A DNA stretch of 64,000 nt from CALDTK01 sp965215115. Lineage in GTDB: Bacteria; Bacteroidota; Bacteroidia; Chitinophagales; Saprospiraceae. The stretch is from the NCBI GenBank assembly GCA_965215115.1, contig OZ244050.1:558001-622000 (forward strand), in the 5' to 3' direction. Made by a program: the position numbers and the translations under genes. Under the pieces are notes generated by a model that was given only the letters and a program-made list of their open reading frames with translations, was not told the DNA's origin and ran no database searches. This document shows positions 33,883-41,572 of the stretch, piece by piece (the first letter of the stretch is position 1; every line of letters begins with the position of its first letter).

Positions 33883-35622
33883 TCACCGCCGCCCCAACAA
33901 CTCCACCGCCCGCGCCAGCGCCACGTCGCGCTCGCGCACGAACTCCTCCGCCGTCTGCCCAACGCGCACGTCGGGCTCGATCCCGTAGCCGACCCACTCC
34001 CGGCCGTCGGGGTAGCTGTCGCGCTTGACGACGATACGGGCGCCGATCCCGCCCGGGAGCGTGAGCCGCACGCCGTTGCCGGTGCTGCCGCCGGTGGTCT
34101 CGCCGACGAGCGTGCCGCGGCCCATGATGTCGAAGGCGAGCGCAAAATCCTCGGCCGCGCTGAAGGTGCGCCCGTCAATGAGTACGGCCACCGGCTTACG
34201 GTAAGTCTCGACCTCGGGACCGTGCACCGACCAGGTGTTGTTCTGCCGCTCGCCAAACGTGATGCCCGGGACGTTGGCCTGCGTCATGGCCTCGTGCACA
34301 CGCCCGGCACTCGCGCCCGTGACGAAGCCGGTGTCGACGAGGCGCGCGAGCAAGTCGTACGCGATACCGCCGTCGCCGCCGCCGTTGCCGCGCACGTCGA
34401 TGACGAGGGCATCGGTGGCGAGGATCGCGTCGTAGACGGCGGCGATGCTGTCGGGAAGGGCCTGATCTGCGAAACTGCGCAGGGTAAGGTGGCCGACGTT
34501 GCCCGGGAGCACCCCGAAGTCTAGACTCCGGGGCCAGTCCCACTCCCCGTAGCCTCTGCGCGGCAGCGTATGCGAGAAGGTTTTGCCGGAAGGCGAAACG
34601 AACGCGAGCGCGACGGGGCGGTCTTCGGACCCCCGCAACAGGTTGTAAGTATAGGTGAGGGCGGCGCGGTCGCGGTCGGTCGAAGCGCTCACGTAGGGAT
34701 CGACCTCGCGCGCGGCGTAGGCGTGCACGTCCTCGCCGTCGATGCCGAGTAGCTCGACGCCCTCGACGATGCCGAGCCCGCGGAGGCTGTCGCTGTAGAC
34801 CTCGTGCACGAACACCCGGCCGTCGATGAGCCTCGTGCCCAGCGGCGGGCGCACCCGCGTGAGCGCCTGTAGCTCTCCTGCTTCGGGGTAGACATCGGTG
34901 TGCCCGTCGCCGAGCTGCGCCACGAAGTGCTGCAGCACCCGCAGGTAGTCCACGGTATTCGTCGTGCTCGTAGCCGCCGGCAGCGTCGCTAGGTAGAGGC
35001 TGTCCCAGTCGAGCCGCGGCACCTGGTCGAAGAAGGCGAAATTGTACTTCGCTGCCGACCAGAGCGCCGACAGCCCGGCCACCTTCTCGGCGGCGGGGAT
35101 ATCCGGCCGGTAAGGAGTCGCGAGTGCCTGCGAGCCGAAGAGCCGCCGCCCCGCGTCGACGCGGGCGAAGTGCGGCGCGAGCGCCGGGTAGGTGCGCAGC
35201 GGTCGCAGGAGGCTGTCCCCGTCGATGGCGCCGGCGTAGGCGCCACCGTACTCACTCGCCAGCGACACCTCCGCCGCGCGGGCGGCCTCGTCGAGGCGAC
35301 CGGCGCGCGAGTAGGCCACGGCGAGGTCGAAGGAGAGGTCGGTGAGGCGGTAGTACAGCGGCGGGGAGTCCTCGGCCAGGCGGCTGACCTCGGAACTGTT
35401 GCGCACGGCGAGCGCCTCGCGCAGGATCGCGATCCCCGCCGCGACACTGTCGGGATCGGGGGCGTCGCCTTCGTAGAGCGCCCTCGCGCGGTTGCGCTCA
35501 TACTGCAGGTGGTCGTAGGCGCTCTGGGCCGTCCAGGCCGTCTGCGCGCCGAGCGTCGCCGGGCCGAGCCAGCACATGACGAAGGCCGCGGCGACGGCCC
35601 GTCCGAGTGTAGTGTGGAGCAT
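33883..35622 (-). CDS. secreted S41-family (C-terminal processing-like) peptidase
   Basis: 579 aa with a signal peptide (AAAFVMCWLGPATLGAQ). Residues ~25-170 are helical (TPR-like, SFDLAVAYSRAGRLDEAARA). A PDZ-like region follows (GTRLIDGRVFVHEVYSDSLR, IVEGVELLGIDGEDV). The tail-specific protease core has GHLTLRSFA, VIDVRGNGGGDGGIAYDLL and VLIDGRTFSAAEDFALAFD with the predicted catalytic Ser, then GETTGGSTGNG. It probably degrades periplasmic proteins or peptides. A hairpin element (34580-34594) encodes SPSGKTFS. Confidence 0.88.
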   Translation of the reverse strand: MLHTTLGRAVAAAFVMCWLGPATLGAQTAWTAQSAYDHLQYERNRARALYEGDAPDPDSVAAGIAILREALAVRNSSEVSRLAEDSPPLYYRLTDLSFDLAVAYSRAGRLDEAARAAEVSLASEYGGAYAGAIDGDSLLRPLRTYPALAPHFARVDAGRRLFGSQALATPYRPDIPAAEKVAGLSALWSAAKYNFAFFDQVPRLDWDSLYLATLPAATSTTNTVDYLRVLQHFVAQLGDGHTDVYPEAGELQALTRVRPPLGTRLIDGRVFVHEVYSDSLRGLGIVEGVELLGIDGEDVHAYAAREVDPYVSASTDRDRAALTYTYNLLRGSEDRPVALAFVSPSGKTFSHTLPRRGYGEWDWPRSLDFGVLPGNVGHLTLRSFADQALPDSIAAVYDAILATDALVIDVRGNGGGDGGIAYDLLARLVDTGFVTGASAGRVHEAMTQANVPGITFGERQNNTWSVHGPEVETYRKPVAVLIDGRTFSAAEDFALAFDIMGRGTLVGETTGGSTGNGVRLTLPGGIGARIVVKRDSYPDGREWVGYGIEPDVRVGQTAEEFVRERDVALARAVELLGRR

Positions 35623-35707
35623 TGCGCCAAGTTATGCCTGGGGCAGGCGCGTTCGACGGCCTCCGGGCAGTGCGCTCGCCTTATTAGACGCTCCGCTCCC
35701 TATATCC

Positions 35708-35827
35708 GGCTTACGCCAAAACAAAAGCCCGCCCCGCCACGGCGGTCGAAACCACGAGACGGCGGGGCGGGAGCATCTGCGGTCGGTAAAATGCGCTCCG
35801 GCACTAGTTTCGGGCTTTCGCCAAAAC
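35708..35827. repeat. two mini-hairpins flanking an 11-bp-arm inverted repeat
   Basis: Elements at 35708-35722 (minus, GTAA loop) and 35813-35827 (minus, exact consensus) lie in the divergent gap between the S41 peptidase and lipoprotein genes. Between them CCCGCCCCGCC (35728-35738) and GGCGGGGCGGG (35761-35771) can form an 11-bp stem. The second element ends 7 bases before the lipoprotein ATG. Confidence 0.85.
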
Positions 35828-35834
35828 GCGTCAC

Positions 35835-36431
35835 ATGAGCGGCTCTCCATCCCCCACGCTAGCCTTATCGTTACTCATTCTCCTCGCCATCGGCTGCGAC
35901 TCGAACCCATCCACCACCGAAGCCCCGCCCGAACCCGCGGGCGCCGACGCCGCCAACGTCGACGAGGAGAGCATCTACGAGGTCGACGAGGAGGACCGCT
36001 ACAAAATCTTCAACGGCACCTTCTTCGACTACGCCCCCGGCCAGCCGATCGCGATCGCCAGGGAGCGCCTGCGCGAAGGCAAGCTCGAGACCGGCGAAGG
36101 CACCTTCGAGGTCTACTACATCGACGGTCGCGACAGGGAGGAACTCGGCTACCTGATGCCCGACCCGAACGACGAGACGAAGGTCGGCGACATCACCATC
36201 ACCTCCGAGAACGCCATCACCGAGCAGGGCGCCCGCGTCGGGTGGACCTACGGGGAGTTGACACAGCGCCTCGGCCCACTGGAAGTCCACGGCTCCGAGA
36301 TCGAGGGCCAGACCCACGCCACGCAGGGCAGACTGAAGTATCTGCTCGACGAACAGCACTACGGCTACGACCTCGGCGAGGAGCGCGTCGCCGACGGCGC
36401 GAAGGTCGTGGCCGTGGTGATCGGGCGGTGA
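35835..36431 (+). CDS. lipoprotein, unknown
   Basis: 198 aa. Lipoprotein signal ALSLLILLAIGC with Cys near residue 21, then an acidic, Pro/Ala-rich spacer. The remaining domain has YKIFNGTFFDYAPGQPIAIA, EGTFEVYYIDGRDREELGYL and YGYDLGEERVADGAKVVAVV, slightly reminiscent of RpoE-regulated DUF1131-type lipoproteins, but not enough to name. It should be anchored in the envelope. Confidence 0.75.
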   Translation: MSGSPSPTLALSLLILLAIGCDSNPSTTEAPPEPAGADAANVDEESIYEVDEEDRYKIFNGTFFDYAPGQPIAIARERLREGKLETGEGTFEVYYIDGRDREELGYLMPDPNDETKVGDITITSENAITEQGARVGWTYGELTQRLGPLEVHGSEIEGQTHATQGRLKYLLDEQHYGYDLGEERVADGAKVVAVVIGR

Positions 36432-36476
36432 GGGAGTTAAGTACTGTGAGTCCCGCCGGGCATTGCGGCAGTCACT

Positions 36477-38030
36477 TCAACCCTCGCGCACTTCCCACGC
36501 GCTCACCGCACGCCGCTCCACGTCGAATGCGATCCCGACCTTGAGCAGCGCGCGGGTATCGTCGCGGTAGGCCTCGGCATAACCCTTCGCCTCGATCTGC
36601 GCCAGCGCCTCGGCCACCGGACTCGACACCGGGTCCCCGCCCCCATTGTCTCGTACGATCTTGAGCTCCATGACGTACACGTAGTCCGGCACCTCGACCA
36701 CCATGTCGGCGCGACCGCGAGACGTGCTCACCTCGGAGCGGCTGTACACCCCGAGCAAGGTGAACGTCGTGTGGATGATCGCGTGGATCATCGCCTCGCT
36801 CTTCCGGGTCCAGAGTTGGTACGGTACGTTGGCGAGGCTCGCGTCGATGATGTCGATGACGGTGTCGAGGTCGCGCTCGCACAGGGCGTCGTAGAGGCGA
36901 TCGACGCGGGCGCTCGTCGAGGTAGGTTCGCCGAAGCCATAGTCGCCGAGCAAATCCTCGAGGAAGGTCCGTCGCACTTCTTCGTTGGGATAGTCGAGCA
37001 GGTAGCGTCGCGTCGCGTCCATATCGCGTTTTACCGTAAGGTAGCCGCCCTGAAACAAGATCGCCACCGGATTGAGCCGGGCGAGATTAAAGCTCGTCAA
37101 CTCAGTCTCTCCGACCTTCACGGGGGCCACTTTGTACTCGCCCCGCTGCGCCAGCATCTGGGTGAAGAACGTTGGCGTGCCGGACCCGGACCAAAAATTC
37201 CGGAGTTGTCCGGATTCCAAGTACTGCAGGATAGACCAGGGGTTGTAAACGGTTTCGTGGTCCCCCCAGGCGTAGCCATTGTACCAGTGCTTGACCTCCT
37301 CGCGGCTGTGCCCGGTAGCGTCGAGCTGTGGACCGAAGTTAGTCTCGAGTTCGGCCTGCGTAATGCCGACCAGCGTGTAGGCGCGCGGGTGAAGCGTGAG
37401 GTTTAGCAGGTTGTTGAGCTCGGAGAACAAAGAGACTTTCGAGAAGGCCGACACCCCGGTGATGAAGACGAGTTCAATGTACGGGTCGGCATCCTTGAGG
37501 ACGGAGAAGAACCCTTTCAAAATATCGCGTTGCTCAATTGCCTTCTCGAGGTGAGTTAACTGCTCGAGGATCGGCTTGTCGTACTCGTCCACCAACACTA
37601 CGACCCTCCCACTCGGGTGGGAAGCCGCGGCGCGTTCGATCAACTCATTAAAACGAAGCGCAATATTGTCGCCGTCCGCGAGTTCGACGCCGAGCTTGAC
37701 TGCCTGTTTGCTGATCAGTAGATTAATTGAAGTCTGGAGGTCCGAAAACTTGAGCCCCGAACTCGCGAACTGTAGCCAAATCACGGGCCTACGCTTTTCG
37801 GTAAAATCCCAGTGCTCGCCGGCCCAGAGCCCCCCGAAGAGCTCCGCGCTCCCGGAGTACAGTTCGTTGATCGTGGACACCGTGAGGGACTTCCCGAAGC
37901 GGCGGGGCCGCGCCAGGAAGAGGTAGCGCCCGCCGTCGACGATGCGGCAGATGTGCTCCGTCTTGTCGACGTAGTGCATGCCCCCCTCGCGGAGCGTCCG
38001 GAAATCCTGCGTGCTGATGGAGTACTTCAC
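36477..38030 (-). CDS. AAA-ATPase-like protein with C-terminal PD-(D/E)XK (DUF1703) domain
   Basis: 517 aa from the GTG at 38030, matching the family start KYSISTQDFRTLREGGMHYV then DKT; an in-frame GTG 42 bases upstream is possible. Walker A is RPRRFGKSLTVSTINELY and Walker B GRVVVLVDEYDKPIL. The C-terminal ~120 residues carry GRADMVVEVPDYVYVMELKI (D...E-x-K). This large Bacteroidota family is often multicopy and has no proven role; defence or DNA processing has been proposed. A hairpin element at 37028-37042 has the rare covaried ACC/GGT stem. Confidence 0.9.
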   Translation of the reverse strand: MKYSISTQDFRTLREGGMHYVDKTEHICRIVDGGRYLFLARPRRFGKSLTVSTINELYSGSAELFGGLWAGEHWDFTEKRRPVIWLQFASSGLKFSDLQTSINLLISKQAVKLGVELADGDNIALRFNELIERAAASHPSGRVVVLVDEYDKPILEQLTHLEKAIEQRDILKGFFSVLKDADPYIELVFITGVSAFSKVSLFSELNNLLNLTLHPRAYTLVGITQAELETNFGPQLDATGHSREEVKHWYNGYAWGDHETVYNPWSILQYLESGQLRNFWSGSGTPTFFTQMLAQRGEYKVAPVKVGETELTSFNLARLNPVAILFQGGYLTVKRDMDATRRYLLDYPNEEVRRTFLEDLLGDYGFGEPTSTSARVDRLYDALCERDLDTVIDIIDASLANVPYQLWTRKSEAMIHAIIHTTFTLLGVYSRSEVSTSRGRADMVVEVPDYVYVMELKIVRDNGGGDPVSSPVAEALAQIEAKGYAEAYRDDTRALLKVGIAFDVERRAVSAWEVREG

Positions 38031-38089
38031 GCCGCCGAAGGTACGGCGGGCGGGGTGCGGCCTTCGCTCCACAAACCGGCGTACTACCC

Positions 38090-38248
38090 TTATCCCTTAA
38101 GCAACATCCAGCCCGCGTACACGCCGCCGCTCACCCACCGATTGGCGAAGGCCCCGGCCCCGAACGAGAGCTCTACCTGCGCCCACGACGCAAGGGTAGC
38201 GAGGGCGAGGACGGTGAGCGTGGCGAGGACACGGTAGAGCTTGGCCAT
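38090..38248 (-). CDS. very small secreted protein, unknown
   Basis: 52 aa from the ATG at 38248: MAKLYRVLATLTVLALATLA then SWAQ, a clear signal peptide ending at W-A-Q, followed by VELSFGAGAFANRWVSGGVY and AGWMLLKG. It may be the remnant of an outer-membrane protein or a true short exported peptide. The convincing signal peptide is the main support. Confidence 0.5.
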   Translation of the reverse strand: MAKLYRVLATLTVLALATLASWAQVELSFGAGAFANRWVSGGVYAGWMLLKG

Positions 38249-38380
38249 GGTCGCCAAACGAAGTCACGCCGGCGCCTGCGCGCCGTGAACGAAACTTCGA
38301 CACTTCCCCACCGCGCACGCCAAAGCAATCGACCGACGGCCTGGCGGTGGCACGTCACGTCGATTGCTGAGTGGCGTCGC

Positions 38381-38415
38381 GTTTTGCCGAAAGGCGTCGC
38401 GTTTTGCCGACAGGC
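38381..38415 (+). repeat. tandem pair of GCC/GGC mini-hairpins
   Basis: GTTTTGCCGAAAGGC (38381-38395) and GTTTTGCCGACAGGC (38401-38415), separated by GTCGC, which also precedes the first copy. The unit GTCGC plus element is thus duplicated at a 20-base period. It lies 3 bases beyond the stop of the small membrane protein. Confidence 0.88.
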
Positions 38416-38417
38416 GC

Positions 38418-38609
38418 CTAAGCCAGCTCCCGCTCGCCACTGATGACGAGGGCCGCGCCGACGACCATCGCAACGACGCAGCCGACGAGCCCGGCGACGA
38501 TCGTGGAGTCGAAGGTCCCGCCCTGGAGCATGGTCTGGAGGATGATGTAGACGAGGGCGATGAACGCGAAGAAGGCGAGCATCAGGCCGATGATTTGTTT
38601 CTTGTACAT
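38418..38609 (-). CDS. small two-pass membrane protein, unknown
   Basis: 63 aa: MYKKQIIGLMLAFFAFIALV then YIILQTMLQGG, a short polar loop TFDST, and a second helix IVAGLVGCVVAMVVGAALVI ending SGERELA. A longer frame runs upstream, but the start at 38609 gives a compact two-helix protein. No function can be assigned. Confidence 0.65.
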   Translation of the reverse strand: MYKKQIIGLMLAFFAFIALVYIILQTMLQGGTFDSTIVAGLVGCVVAMVVGAALVISGERELA

Positions 38610-38780
38610 CGTGTGTAGTTTTGGTTCGTTCGAAAAGCGTGTTTGGTTGGCCTGAAAGGTACGCAAGAGTTGGGACTTCCAAGCGGTAGCTAAAATAGTC
38701 GGCGCGGACGAGCCCCGAAACGGGCGGGGCCGATATGCCACAATGGGGGTGGCGCGTGCCCGGCGTACCTTCCCGTTTCA

Positions 38781-39218
38781 ATGCCCGCGCGAATGGACCT
38801 GGTGACGTTGCTCAAGCTCTGCGGCCTCGCGCACGTCGCCCTCGGCGTCGGCTCGGCGGCGATCCCGAAGCTGCTCGACTGGCGGGCCGCGCTGGCGGGG
38901 GTCCCGGTGCTCATCCGGCAGATGTTCTGGACCTACGCGGGGTACATCCTGTTCGTAAATTTATTCTTCGGGGTCGTGTCGCTGGTCCTCACCGACGAAT
39001 TGCTGTCGGGTTCGGGGCTGGCGGTGGCGGTCTCGGGCCTGATTGCCGTGTACTGGGTGGCGAGGTTGGTCATCCAGTTCACTTACTTCGACAAGACCGA
39101 CGTACCCACCGGAATTATCTACACGCTGGGGGAGTATGGCTTGGTGACGCTGTTCGTGGTGTTCAGCGCCGTGTACAGCTACGTGGCCTACTTCAACCTT
39201 ACCGCGGGGGCGCGATGA
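38781..39218 (+). CDS. multi-pass membrane protein, unknown, coupled to the acyltransferase
   Basis: 145 aa, four hydrophobic segments (LKLCGLAHVALGVGSAAIP, MFWTYAGYILFVNLFFGVVS, GLAVAVSGLIAVYWVARLVI, YGLVTLFVVFSAVYSYVAYF). Its stop overlaps the next gene's start (ATGA), so the two are probably translated together and may work together. Not recognised. Confidence 0.8.
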   Translation: MPARMDLVTLLKLCGLAHVALGVGSAAIPKLLDWRAALAGVPVLIRQMFWTYAGYILFVNLFFGVVSLVLTDELLSGSGLAVAVSGLIAVYWVARLVIQFTYFDKTDVPTGIIYTLGEYGLVTLFVVFSAVYSYVAYFNLTAGAR

Positions 39219-40168
39219 CCGAGGCGTACGTGACGTGGCTCGCCTTCGTGGCGCTACAGATGGTGGTGGGCTATGCCCTCGTCGGGTGGCGCGTACCACC
39301 CGCGGTGACGTGGGTCTGCCCGCCGCTAAGCGTCGCCGCGGCGCACTTCCTGTTGCTCGGTGCGCCACCGGTGGTCAGGATGCTGGGGCTGATCATTCCC
39401 CTGCTCCACGCCATGAAGATCGTGGTGGCGAGTAGGCATCCCGGGGGTCGCCTGGCCTTCGGCAACTGGGTGCTCTACTACCTGGCGACCGTCAACATGA
39501 ACCCAGGCATTTTCCGGCGGCGGGTGGCGCGCACCGTAGACTGGCCGATGCTGCGGGGGGCGCTGCTCCACCTGGCGCTCGGCGGCGGGCTGCTCGTCGG
39601 TCTGTCGTTTTTCGTCGCGGAGGCCGTCCCGGGGGCCTCGTCCGTGGTGCGCTGGGGGTGGTCGCTGCTGGCCTTACTGGGTCTCAGCCTCGTGCTGCAC
39701 TTTGGCTTGCTGCCGCTCACCACGGTGGCCCTCAAGGCCGTCGGCATCCCGGACTACCCGATGTTCCGGCAGCCGTACCGAGCGCGGAGTCTGTCGGAGT
39801 TCTGGGGTCGGCGCTGGAACGTGGCCTTCTCGGAGATGACGGCCACGGCGGTGTTCAAGCCCCTGATCCGGCGCGTCGGCGTGGCCTGGGCGGGATTTCT
39901 CTCATTTATGGTGTCGGGGTTATTGCACGAGGTGGCCATCAGCCTGTCGGTGGTGGAGGGGTTCGGCCTGCCGATGCTGTACTTCCTGATCCACGGCGGG
40001 CTGATGGCCCTCGAGCGGCGGCTCTTCGGCCAGCGCGACCCGGGCGCCTGGTGGGTGGCGCTGGCCCTGGTGTTGCCGCTGCCGTTGCTCTTTCACGAAG
40101 CCTTTCTGCTGGGCGTGGTCTGGCCGCTGATCACGGACCCGGTGGGGAGTTTGTGGGCCGCTTGGTAA
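39215..40168 (+). CDS. wax-synthase/MBOAT-like membrane acyltransferase
   Basis: 317 aa, about eight membrane helices. The signature FRQPYRARSLSEFWGRRWN and the His-containing helix MVSGLLHEVAISLSVVEGFG fit the PF13813 type of membrane-bound O-acyltransferases (long-chain alcohol acyltransferases and relatives), where the conserved His is catalytic. It probably transfers an acyl chain to an alcohol or sugar in the membrane. Coupled by an ATGA overlap to the upstream membrane protein. Confidence 0.8.
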   Translation: MTEAYVTWLAFVALQMVVGYALVGWRVPPAVTWVCPPLSVAAAHFLLLGAPPVVRMLGLIIPLLHAMKIVVASRHPGGRLAFGNWVLYYLATVNMNPGIFRRRVARTVDWPMLRGALLHLALGGGLLVGLSFFVAEAVPGASSVVRWGWSLLALLGLSLVLHFGLLPLTTVALKAVGIPDYPMFRQPYRARSLSEFWGRRWNVAFSEMTATAVFKPLIRRVGVAWAGFLSFMVSGLLHEVAISLSVVEGFGLPMLYFLIHGGLMALERRLFGQRDPGAWWVALALVLPLPLLFHEAFLLGVVWPLITDPVGSLWAAW

Positions 40169-40177
40169 TGATTGTCT

Positions 40178-40657
40178 TCACGCGCCGGCTTTCGCCAAAA
40201 CCCAATATTCGTACCTCACCAAGGCCAGTACAATCGCTACCTCCGCGATGAAGTACACCCTGCCCAGCGTCGTCAACAACGGCCACCACCGCAGCAACAG
40301 GACGCCGCTGAGCCCGACGAACACCAGGTTGGCCTTCGAGACCCGCCGCAGGTGGAAGGCCCAGTCCGCGTCTGTGCGGGTGACGAAGTAGGTGCCGTAG
40401 GCGCAGATGCCGAGCGCGAAAACGCAGAGGATCGCCAGGTTGTAGGCCGGCGCGCCGAAGAGGCCCGGCCGCGCCCACGCGAAGGCGGCGACGGCGGCCG
40501 AGACGAAGGCGCCGGTGGCGTCGAGGCGGAGGAGGGGGCGGGGTTGGATGGGCGGAGGCTCGGGCGGGAGGAAAGTAAATGTGGAGGCAAAGTAAGGGTG
40601 GAGGCGTGGAAGCCGTCCGTTGGTTCCGCTTCCGCAAAACTTGTCCCTCCGCTGCAC
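40178..40657 (-). CDS. small membrane protein, unknown
   Basis: Up to 159 aa; four hydrophobic segments (FVSAAVAAFAWARPGLFGA, YNLAILCVFALGICAYGTYF, LVFVGLSGVLLLRWWPLLT, VYFIAEVAIVLALVRYEYWV). The start is uncertain because the first ~45 residues look unlike coding sequence and contain a short hairpin element (40628-40640); an internal start is possible. Another element encodes the C-terminal VLAKA (40187-40201). Confidence 0.6.
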   Translation of the reverse strand: MQRRDKFCGSGTNGRLPRLHPYFASTFTFLPPEPPPIQPRPLLRLDATGAFVSAAVAAFAWARPGLFGAPAYNLAILCVFALGICAYGTYFVTRTDADWAFHLRRVSKANLVFVGLSGVLLLRWWPLLTTLGRVYFIAEVAIVLALVRYEYWVLAKAGA

Positions 40658-40712
40658 GGTGACCCTTTCTTGATGCGCTCCCCGGTGCAGACCATAGCGG
40701 TTATTCGACTTG

Positions 40713-40727
40713 GACTTTCGTCAAAAC
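40713..40727 (-). repeat. dispersed mini-hairpin with GAC/GTC stem
   Basis: GTTTTGACGAAAGTC on the minus strand, intergenic, identical to the copy at 11083-11097. The surrounding gap (40658-40838) holds nothing else I can name. Confidence 0.88.
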
Positions 40728-40838
40728 ACGCCGAACTCGATCAACAGTTGGCCCTTGGTTCAACACGTACGGCTCCTATCCTTGGCGCGGCGATTGCGTT
40801 CCCCGTAAAACCCGCGACTGGGGCCTTACTTTAGCAGC

Positions 40839-41153
40839 ATGTCCGCACAGACCCTCACCGCCGCCCCGGCCGCGCCAGCGCCTCCGACGAGCGATACCGC
40901 CCTCCGCGAACGTGCCCTACAGCTCGTCGCCGAGGCACCCGCGGAACACCTCCGCACGGTGATCGCGTACTTCGAAGTTGCCCTCGCGAAGCCGCAGGCG
41001 TCGAGCGCGGTAGTGCCCCCGCCGGTGCCAGCGTTACTGGTTAGGCCGAGTGACGAGCAGCTGGCAGAAGAATTGAAGGCTATGCGCGAGGCTAATGCAC
41101 AACCGATCCCCAGCCAGGAGGCTTACGCGATGATCCAGAAGCAACTCGCTTGA
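40839..41153 (+). CDS. antitoxin-like small protein of a broken toxin-antitoxin pair
   Basis: 104 aa. An Ala/Pro-rich N-terminus, a helical middle (LRERALQLVAEAPAEHLRTV), and an acidic C-terminal tail (SDEQLAEELKAMREANAQPI then PSQEAYAMIQKQL). The size, helical character and overlapping downstream RelE/ParE-like remnant indicate an antitoxin. The family is not certain. Confidence 0.6.
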   Translation: MSAQTLTAAPAAPAPPTSDTALRERALQLVAEAPAEHLRTVIAYFEVALAKPQASSAVVPPPVPALLVRPSDEQLAEELKAMREANAQPIPSQEAYAMIQKQLA

Positions 41154-41453
41154 AACGCACCTACGCTTACGACCCACTCGTGTTCGATCAACCGACAGCT
41201 GCATTCGTCTACTACTTAGACACCCTTCCCGGGAAGAAAACGGATGACTTGGTAGCCCTTAGTCGATAAGGCCTTCGAGCATGCGCTGGCCTTTCCGCAG
41301 TTGTCTCGCCCAGTTGGCGTGAGCTCCGACGGTAGTCTACTGCGACGCGTTAACGCTCGGCACTTTGCTTTCCCGTACCGGATCGGCGAGGGGGCCAATC
41401 GTCTCATCATCGAGCGCATCTTCCACGAGCGTTCAGAGGAGAGCCAGGCGTAG
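41150..41453 (+). pseudogene. ParE/RelE-like toxin remnant, frameshifted
   Basis: It starts at a TTG overlapping the antitoxin stop: KRTYAYDPLVFDQPTAAFVY then YLDTLPGKK, reaching a stop at 41267. A second frame continues VDKAFEHALAFPQLSRPVGV and SLLRRVNARHFAFPYRIGEG, ending IIERIFHERSEESQA at 41453. The second part has the L-R-R...F-P-Y-R-I and H-E-R features of RelE/ParE C-termini. The shift may lie near the A-run at 41235-41240. Probably inactive unless it is an assembly error. Confidence 0.65.
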
Positions 41454-41572
41454 CGGCAGGCTCTGCGGCGCACGGGCGCCGGGACGCATTCGATAGCCGC
41501 CGCGAATTATTGGAGGTGGTCCCGACTCGTTTTGCCGTCCGGTAAGCACCGGGCTAAGTTTGGGTTTCGCAG

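Noticed and set aside
41216..41473. 85-codon minus-strand frame
   Set aside because: It lies antisense to the ParE/RelE-like remnant, which has family features.
41521..41550. GTTTTGCCGTCCGGTAAGC as an element copy
   Set aside because: The loop is too long and not GNAA; treated as chance similarity.
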